DNA from: Collinsella tanakaei
Lineage (GTDB): Bacteria; Actinomycetota; Coriobacteriia; Coriobacteriales; Coriobacteriaceae
Direction of reading: 5' to 3'
Length of the DNA: 34,687 nucleotides
Assembly: GCF_030373545.1 (NCBI RefSeq)
Contig: NZ_JAUDCO010000013.1
Span: 1 to 34,687, forward strand
Position numbers and translations under genes: made by a program. Below are positions 33,691 to 34,687 of this stretch, in pieces. The notes under the pieces are model-generated. The model was not told where the DNA came from, did no database searches, and worked only from the letters and a program-made list of their open reading frames with translations. The number at the start of each line of letters is the position of its first letter. The first letter of the stretch is position 1.

Positions 33691-34398
33691 TTAGCCTTCC
33701 TTGCGCACCTTCTGAAGATAGCGGTAGACGCTCGGCTCGGAGATTCCCATGGTCTCGGCGCAGCTCGCCACGGCGCCCTTGAGCAGGAACATGCCGTTGG
33801 CGTTGAGCGCGCGGATGATGTCGATACGCTCTGCCTGGCCGAGCTTGTCGACGGCAAGGCCTCGCTCGGCAGCGAGGTCCTCGATGTTGCGGGCGATGAG
33901 GTCCTGCGTCGAGTCGGTCAGGCTCTCCACCTCGTGGGCGCCAGAGGCCATCGCAGGGATGGGTAGCACGGGTGCCGCAGGCGTCTCGCTGGCGGCCGGC
34001 CGCTCTGTGGACGGAACGCCGCCATAGGCCTCGACGATTTGCTGGACCACGGAGTCAAGGCGCGTCAGCAGCGAGACATCGGTGTTGATGCACAACATGC
34101 CGACGCAGCGTCCATCTTCGCGGATGATGAACGAGGCGGAGCGCAACGTCTTGTTGCCCGTGCTGCGCGTGGTGTAGCCGGCCACGAAATCGCGGTCCGC
34201 ATAGGCGCCGTTCATGATCTTGATGGCAAGGTCGGTTGCGGGTGCGCCGATTTTGCGGCCCGAGACATGGGCGTTGCGGATGTCGACGATGGAATGGTCG
34301 GGATCGGAGAAGTCGTGCAGAGCGATCTCGCTGTTGGAGCTCAAGACGGCTTCGAGGAAGTCGACGAGAGGTGCAAAGCTCTTGACTGTCGCGTTCAT
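33691..34398 (-). CDS. YheO/DauR-like PAS regulator with HTH
   Basis: A 235-residue transcriptional regulator. Residues 8-120 form a YheO-like PAS domain (EIALHDFSDPDHSIVDIRNAHVSGRKIGAP, then FIIREDGRCVGMLCIN). The C-terminal part (about 165-235) is the HTH_22 DNA-binding domain ending with ISEPSVYRYLQKVRKEG. Such proteins, including DauR, sense a small ligand and often control amino-acid or D-arginine catabolism near ridA-type genes. I chose ATG 34396-34398 (CGGAG upstream); the frame stays open to 34452. A minus-strand TATAAT at 34465-34470 is a likely -10. The gene converges with ridA. Confidence 0.87.
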   Translation of the reverse strand: MNATVKSFAPLVDFLEAVLSSNSEIALHDFSDPDHSIVDIRNAHVSGRKIGAPATDLAIKIMNGAYADRDFVAGYTTRSTGNKTLRSASFIIREDGRCVGMLCINTDVSLLTRLDSVVQQIVEAYGGVPSTERPAASETPAAPVLPIPAMASGAHEVESLTDSTQDLIARNIEDLAAERGLAVDKLGQAERIDIIRALNANGMFLLKGAVASCAETMGISEPSVYRYLQKVRKEG

Positions 34399-34464
34399 GG
34401 CGCTCCGTTCATCTGCCGCGCATGCCCAAGGGATGCGATAACAATTTTTCATCGGTTAAGTTTT

Positions 34465-34470
34465 ATTATA
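34465..34470 (-). promoter_or_regulatory. -10 box of the regulator
   Basis: TATAAT on the minus strand, 67 bases before the start. No clear -35. Confidence 0.5.
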
Positions 34471-34668
34471 CGCACGCGAGAGCAATGGGAATGAGTCGAA
34501 GGTCGAAAGGAGGCGGGCGCGTTCCCCGGTGACTTTTGCGAGCGGTTACTTCTGGACGGCAAGCGGTTGAGTGCAGGCCGCCGCACGAGTGCACTTGGCG
34601 CAGAGGAGCCCGGGTGCGTTGCAGGGGGGGACAGATGCGTTGCGGGGGCCGGGCGCGTTGCTGGGGGC

Positions 34669-34687
34669 CTGTCTCTTATACACATCT
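34669..34687. other. Nextera transposon mosaic end (sequencing adapter)
   Basis: CTGTCTCTTATACACATCT is the exact 19-base Tn5 mosaic end used in Nextera libraries, at the very last position of the window. It is an artefact and not genome sequence; the G-rich repeats just before it (34610-34668) deserve caution too. Confidence 0.97.

Overview
The window is high-GC DNA with strong ribosome-binding sites, frequent GTG and TTG starts, an actinobacterial-type rpoB-rpoC pair and a surface protein ending in an LAQTG-type sorting signal. This fits a Coriobacteriia gut actinobacterium, probably Collinsella or a close relative. That assignment is inference from gene content and style. The last 19 bases are a Nextera transposon mosaic end, so the right edge is an assembly artefact and the window is probably a whole contig or a contig end.

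Layout: the 3' tip of an unknown gene and a terminator; a 88-bp palindrome (P1); an AqpZ-like aquaporin; a convergent AlbA_2 (Schlafen-like) regulator; a second giant palindrome (P2); rpoB and rpoC; a three-gene LytTR two-component operon whose histidine kinase seems to be divided between two membrane proteins; a sortase-type surface protein gene broken by an amber codon and a 1-nt frameshift; a small NifX/NifB-like protein on the minus strand; the str cluster rpsL-rpsG-fusA-rpsJ, with no tuf; a histidine phosphatase framed by palindromes (including P3); and rplC-rplD-rplW-rplB-rpsS-rplV-rpsC-rplP-rpmC-rpsQ-rplN-rplX, ending at a strong terminator instead of running on to rplE. On the far side lie a minus-strand GH30 glycosidase, a RluA-type pseudouridine synthase and a U32 peptidase-family protein, then ridA, and a convergent YheO/DauR-like regulator.

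The core is transcription and translation machinery, and the most interesting signals sit inside it. The beta' subunit carries, after its normal end, a region that aligns without gaps to the DNA-binding C-terminal domain of RNA polymerase alpha and keeps the UP-element-contacting residues. The beta subunit has an enlarged, re-written fork loop 2, and the beta' trigger loop has Ile where Phe is nearly universal. S12 carries Arg at position 88, the K88R streptomycin-resistance state.

Two families of intergenic repeats recur. The P family (P1, P2, P3) consists of 88-108 bp near-perfect palindromes with a shared inner core and variable outer arms. The A/B family (27390-27518 and 33472-33610) consists of about 130-bp elements with 25-27 bp inverted arms and a shared interior. 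Neither matches a described element that I can name.
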